Of a stretch of DNA of 64,000 bases, positions 59,061 through 64,000 are shown in pieces (the stretch's first letter is position 1; each line of letters starts with the position of its first letter). The notes beneath the pieces were generated by a model that saw only the letters and a program-made list of their open reading frames with translations, ran no database searches and had not been told where the DNA came from. Made by a program: the position numbers and the translations under genes. Origin of the DNA: Phallusia mammillata (taxonomy: Eukaryota > Chordata > Ascidiacea > Phlebobranchia > Ascidiidae). Where the stretch lies: contig QLIY01000426.1 in the NCBI GenBank assembly GCA_003260075.1, positions 1 through 64,000 on the forward strand, in the 5' to 3' direction.

Positions 59061-61320
59061 GTTGGCCTAACTTACCCTATGGACGTGTACGAGCTAGTAT
59101 ATATTAGTGTTTTGGGTTTTTTTCAATGTTGTATTCAGGGTTTAAAGAAAACCAAAAATCCAAAATATTTTTTTAGCTTTCAAAACTCGTTGTTTGAATA
59201 AGCTACAGAAACGTTTTTACGTGAACACAGCATGTTTTACGTTTTTTAGGAAATGTTGTATGTTGCTTATGTTTAAGTTATGTTACGAATTCTTTTTTCA
59301 TTTTACAAAACTGCTTTACAAAATTATGACTGTTTTTCATGTTATGAAATAAAATATTTCGATTTATAACAATTTTTTTCAGAACAATGTTTCAAATTTT
59401 TACCTTTTTTGCCAGGATTCAGGTTGTTTGACTTTCACCATTCAAAAAAACACAATCGGGTGTCAATTACTGGACAGTCCAGTGACAATCGGTGGAAGAC
59501 TTACCAATTAAGGTGACCTCACATAGTTCCGGACAAGATAGTAACGGAGTTACGACAGCTGCCAAAATCGAAAAAATCGATAACTTTCCGTCACTGGTGA
59601 GTCCAATCTTTCCTACTATTCCAATTCTTTTGTTGCATGTATCATTTTGATTAATGTTATTTGACCCTTGAGTTTGATGAAGTCGAGTTGGGTTTAAATA
59701 TAGGTGCAGCATTGTCGGTGCCATGCAGTTTACAGTAAATGGCTAAAAATAACTTGAAGTTAATGTTTGTTTGCATGTTCGGACTTAGGGGGTTGAGCTG
59801 CTGCCATTTACGCAAAGAAAGTGTCACATTAAATGGTGAAAATTAATGTGACAACGTTTGTATGAAACTATTTTTTTGGTAATGAACCCACAAAAAATGT
59901 TTGCATGTTTCCTATACGTAGCAAAATGTTCCTTTTGTTTTAGTGCTTATGTATTTGCCAAGTATTTATGTTACACATGCCAAATAACCACAAACTATTC
60001 GGTACCGTTTGAAATACAGAATAGCATGTTGGCAAAGTGTTCTTTTTGTATCTTTGTTTAAGTTCAAAACACTTTTTGTTGCGTAATATACGCTAAGCTC
60101 AAATAACAACAAAATTTACGTTGATGTAAAACAAAACGTAGACATTTTATTACGAAATTAAACTGAAACAGTACAAAACAGCAAGATATTCTAAAGAAAT
60201 CACAAAATACCTAAAAAGGGGTTGCAAAATATTTACCATTCAATGTTTAGATATTGATTTCGCATCCTACATCCTCAAAAAAAACTTATTAAAGTTCAAA
60301 AGGAATCAAAAAAACTTGTTGTACGAATAAATTATGCAACACGAAGTTTTATAAATCTGCAAAGCCACAGCCTTTAGACAGAAAATAAGACCTCCCTGAT
60401 TGGTCTCATGGGACACTAATTAAATTGTGCGCGTCTTTCTCGCGTTCCTTAATCGGTGACGTAAATGTAAGTAGGACGGCGAAGGCGCGTTTCTTGCGTC
60501 GTGTCTATTAATATTTTATGTGCACTCAAAATTCTGATGCTAAAACCAGTGAAATGATTCGTAAAGATAGTGGGGCCAACATATTTGTTTCTGTCGGCGG
60601 TGCAGAGATTTTTTTGTGTATTGGTTTCCATATTGGAGATTAGCATCGGTGGTGCTTTATCTCTGTGTGAACAGTATGTGATGATTTATTGACGGTATAG
60701 GGAAGCTGCCACTCATCTGCAAGCTTGCGTAAAGAATGTAGGAAAGAAACCATGTTTTATTGAGCTGTGTGACATTTTCCCAAAAAAGGTTATGGTCACA
60801 GATTTTAAGCACTAAAACACCACAAGGTAATGGTATATTACTTGGTCGAACTTTATGGATTTTGTCAAATTTAAAACTGTCTATATACATATAAAATCAA
60901 TACAGCAATTTCAGATGCACCCTAAATTTTAAATCATCGCGTTGAAATTTGACAGATAGTAATTGTACATTTCAAATGCACCCCAAATTTTAAAGAATCG
61001 TGTTTAAGATTAAATAGGTAGTAACCATACAAAACTATAAACAAAACTGTAAACAGTCCATAAATTTATCAAACAAAGAAACTTTCGTTCTAAATACACT
61101 AGGGTAAAATTCTTCTCCTTAACCTTAAACTTTTACAAACAAACTGCATGAATGTGTTTGGTATTTATTGGTTCGCTTGTTCCAAATTTTGCTGTTGTTT
61201 TTCGTCTGCAAAGGGCACTGCACATTTTCCGCTAACAAGTCACTGTGCTTTTTAAAAAAAAGTAAATCAAACACAAGACCTGTTCTTAAACTCACCCGCA
61301 AAATGTGTTTTGCCTTTTGC
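59061..61320. other. Region upstream of the acetylcholine transporter
   Basis: No supported exon. On the minus strand a frame with a hydrophobic stretch (LSIFSILAAVVTPLLSC) reaches a GTAAGT at about 59499-59504, a possible orphan first exon. In animals the transporter gene is usually embedded in the choline acetyltransferase gene and shares its 5' exon, so a shared non-coding exon may lie in this stretch; I cannot point to it. A splice acceptor (CCTTTTGCAG) ends at 61320. Confidence 0.4.
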
Positions 61321-61359
61321 AGATGAAGAAAAGCGGTGAAGCGGAACCAGCTGTCACGT
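61321..61359 (+). CDS. Upstream ORF of the transporter mRNA
   Basis: Directly after the acceptor CCTTTTGCAG, ATG at 61321 opens a 12-codon frame (MKKSGEAEPAVT) that stops at 61357-61359, 49 bases before the main start. If the acceptor is used by cis- or trans-splicing, this would sit almost at the mRNA 5' end and could lower translation of the transporter. Confidence 0.45.
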
Positions 61360-61408
61360 GACAACCAACGTTGTTCATAAATCTGAACCAACACTTTTCA
61401 ACAAAAGA

Positions 61409-64000
61409 ATGGATTTTATTCGAAATCGGGTTGTCCCGGGCGCCGTCGGTGTCACCAACATCTGCGTCGCGAAGCTGCGCGCGCTGTGTGCACCCTTGCG
61501 TGACCGAATCAGCGATGGCAAGTCTCAACGCAGACTTATTCTCATCATCGTGTGTATCGCCCTGCTGCTCGACAATATGCTCTACATGGTCATTGTACCT
61601 ATTATAACCGAATACTTCAAAACGGAACCGGTTGCTACTACTGCGGCGCCTGTTACTGACTACTCTCCTGCTTTTTCCACTCGCGACCTTCAAAGTATCA
61701 ACGAAAACGATTTCGAATCTTCGGGATTGTCCAAACGCGATTTATCATTCTATAACTTGTCGAACAGCCGTAGAGGACTGCTCTCGCGATTTAAACGATC
61801 CACCTTTACTATTGCTCCACCTCCACACGAAGAGACCAATGAAGATGTTCTAACAGGAATCTTGTTTGCATCAAAGGCTATTGTTCAACTTATGGCAAAT
61901 GTCTTTACTGGGAATTTCATCGACAGAGTCGGCTATGTTACACCGCTCACGATGGGTCTCACCGTAATGTTCTTTTCGACTGCTCTATTTGCGTGCGCAG
62001 GGACATTTGGGCTTCTGCCCCCCCCCCCGCCCTGCTGCTCGACAATATGCTCTACATGGTCATTGTACCTATTATTACCGAATACTTCAAAACGGAACCA
62101 GTTGCTACTACTACGGCGCCTATTACTGACTACTCTCCTGCTTTTTCGACTCGTGACCTTCAAAGTATCAACGAAAATGATTTCGAGTCTTCGGGACTGT
62201 CAAAACGCGATTTATCATTCTATAACTTGTCGAACAGCCGTAGAGGACTGCTCTCGCGATTTAAACGATCCAGCTTTACTATTGCTCCACCTCCACACGA
62301 AGAGACCAATGAAGATGTTCTCACGGGAATCTTATTTGCATCAAAGGCTATTGTTCAACTTATGGCAAATGTCTTCACTGGGAATTTCATCGACAGAGTC
62401 GGCTATGTTACCCCGCTCACTATGGGTCTCACCGTAATGTTCTTTTCGACTGCGCTATTTGCGTGTGCAGGGACATTTGGGCTTTTATTTCTAGCCAGAA
62501 GTCTCCAAGGCGTTGGCTCGGCTCTTGCGGACACAGCGTGCTTTGGTTTAATCGCTGACAGGTTTCAAGACGAGGCTGAACGTTCAAAGGCCTTGGGTCT
62601 CGCCCTTGCCTTTATATCTTTCGGGAGTCTAGTAGCTCCTCCGTTTGGTGGCGTCCTTTGCGAGTTTGCCGGGCGTGAATGGCCGTTTCTTATTTTAGCA
62701 TTCGTTTGCCTTCTGGACGCAATGCTCTTGCTCTTGGTACAGATCCCCGCAGAAGATGAAGAAAAGGCCAAGGATGGTAACGTCCCCGTCGGCACGCCGA
62801 TGTATAAACTGCTTATGGACCCTTACATCGCTGCTATAGCCGTGTCACTGATGGTTGCAAACTTTCCTCTTGCATTTCTGGAGCCAACTATTGCCAAATG
62901 GATGGAGACAACTATGGGTGCAGATAAATGGCAAGTGGGACTGGTGTGGTTGCCTGCATTCGTTCCCCACGTACTTGGTGTGTATATCACAGTCCAGTTG
63001 TCTGTTAAGTACTTCCGTTATCAATGGTTGTACGGAGCAATCGGTCTCATTTGCCCCCCCCCCCATGGATGGAGACAACTATGGGTGCAGATAAATGGCA
63101 AGTGGGACTGGTCTGGTTGCCTGCATTCGTTCCCCACGTACTGGGTGTGTATATCACAGTCCAGTTGTCTGTTAAGTACTTTCGTTATCAATGGTTGTAC
63201 GGAGCAATCGGTCTCATTTGTATTGGTGTGGCAACAGCAGTGGTACCAGTTTGCAAGACATACGCCATCCTTATCTTGCCTCTTGCAATCCTGTGCTTTG
63301 GCATTGCCCTTATTGATACGGCACTACTTCCAACCCTAGCGTTTCTTGTCGATGTCCGACACACCAGTGTATACGGCAGCGTGTATGCAATTGCTGACAT
63401 GTCATACTCAATCGCATATGCTTTGGGCCCAGTGCTTGCAGGCCAGGCTGTCCACGTTCTGGGTTACTTAAAGATGAACGTTGGAATAGGAATAGCTAAT
63501 ATGATGTTCGCGCCCTTGCTTCTCTTCCTTCGCGAGGTCTACGACTGGAAACCGGACAAAGGGGAGCGTCTTACCCTCCTGGACCCTGACGGTGACCCTG
63601 TTGACCCCAAGAATGACCCCAATTACGTTGTAAAGCACCCTGTGACTCGTTTTGGAAGTGTGGTGTCTAGCGATGACGACGAAGAACCGCAAATGAAACA
63701 CGAGCGTCGTCGCTCCTCGGTGCGTCAGAATGGTGACGTCACTAAAACGACTGTGACGTCACGACCACGACCACGTGGTNGTGACCCTGTTGACCCCAAG
63801 AATGACCCCAATTACGTTGTAAAGCACCCTGTGACTCGTTTTGGAAGTGTGGTGTCTAGCGATGACGACGAAGAACCGCAAATGAAACACGAGCGTCGTC
63901 GCTCCTCGGTGCGTCAGAATGGTGACGTCACAAAAACGACTGTGACGTCACGACCACGACCACGTGGTCAATGGAGGCAGGGCGCTGTGGCGGGAATGGA
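61409..64000 (+). CDS. SLC18A3: Vesicular acetylcholine transporter (runs off the window)
   Basis: A 12-helix major facilitator that loads acetylcholine into synaptic vesicles in exchange for protons. I chose ATG 61409 as the first in-frame Met. TM1 carries [15 protein letters not shown] (Asp at residue 55, human Asp46). FASKAIVQL (human Lys131) and [12 protein letters not shown] follow. [27 protein letters not shown] and [20 protein letters not shown] separate it from the monoamine transporters. The first luminal loop is long, has an N-glycosylation site (NLS) and several basic pairs. The C-tail contains ERLTLLD, like the dileucine sorting motif of vertebrate VAChT. There is no intron in the coding part, as in other VAChT genes. 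Three artefacts break it: 61557-62017 repeated at 62029-62490, 62899-63053 repeated at 63065-63220, and 63590-63779 repeated after an N at 63780. The stop lies outside. Confidence 0.95.
61557..62490 (+). repeat. Duplicated transporter segment across an 11-C seam
   Basis: The copies 61557-62017 and 62029-62490 differ mainly at silent sites and by a few residues (for example TTAAPVTD against TTTAPITD). The second copy flows correctly into 62491 onward. The C run is 62018-62028. Confidence 0.88.
62899..63220 (+). repeat. Second duplicated transporter segment
   Basis: 62899-63053 and 63065-63220 repeat the TM8-TM9 coding region. The 11-C run (63054-63064) shifts the frame, so the uncorrected ORF ends at 63339 in the wrong frame. 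Confidence 0.88.
63588..63968 (+). repeat. Duplicated transporter C-tail at an N
   Basis: 63588-63779 and 63781-63968 are nearly identical and meet at a single N (63780). The tail encodes [20 protein letters not shown] and a basic end. Only one copy is expected in the real protein. Confidence 0.8.

Noticed and set aside
59467-59724. Minus-strand first exon with hydrophobic segment before a GTAAGT
   Set aside because: No continuing exon recognised; kept only as a remark in the upstream region.

Overview
This window is eukaryotic nuclear DNA, almost certainly from a tunicate of the Ciona type. The evidence is as follows. The coding regions are AT-rich and split by many GT-AG introns. There are clear animal genes: SF3B1, a vesicular acetylcholine transporter, a FAM210-family mitochondrial protein, GT10 fucosyltransferases and secreted serine proteases. 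Many short hAT-type elements carry 8-bp target duplications. One exact copy of the 16-nt Ciona spliced leader lies at 17195-17210. I did not try to settle the species.

Layout. About 0.66-12.9 kb holds a tandem segmental duplication. Each unit has one minus-strand fucosyltransferase gene of the same exon design, and the units differ by hAT-MITE insertions whose empty sites can be read in the other copy. About 12.9-18.6 kb is transposon-rich. It contains two hAT transposase fragments, an unnamed block with arrays of GTGGAA...TTCCAC palindromes at both ends, and the spliced-leader copy. At 18.6-20.2 kb is a FAM210-family gene (minus). At 21.1-25.6 kb and 27.7-37.0 kb are two minus-strand paralogues whose N-terminal region looks like a galectin fold and whose C-terminal region is a complete trypsin-like protease. 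Their exon sizes match (119, 195, 101, 164 nt). At 38.4-52.1 kb is SF3B1 (plus). Between 52.1 and 61.3 kb there are only repeats and unrecognised sequence. At 61.4-64.0 kb is the vesicular acetylcholine transporter (plus), running off the edge of the window.

Assembly quality. About 46 runs of C (G between 29.8 and 32.6 kb) interrupt the window. Most are 10-11 bases long and six are 51-95 bases long. In most cases the sequence after the run repeats sequence before it with allele-like differences. These are best read as unmerged haplotype contigs joined through an artificial filler. They duplicate SF3B1 exons and part of the transporter, scramble exons of the second protease and break reading frames. 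They also create spurious polyproline and polyglycine ORFs. Gene models must be read across these seams with one copy removed.

Functionally the window mixes housekeeping genes (U2 snRNP splicing factor, mitochondrial protein), a cholinergic neuron gene, Golgi glycosylation enzymes and secreted, possibly lectin-guided proteases. The most interesting candidate is the pair of galectin-like/trypsin fusion genes.
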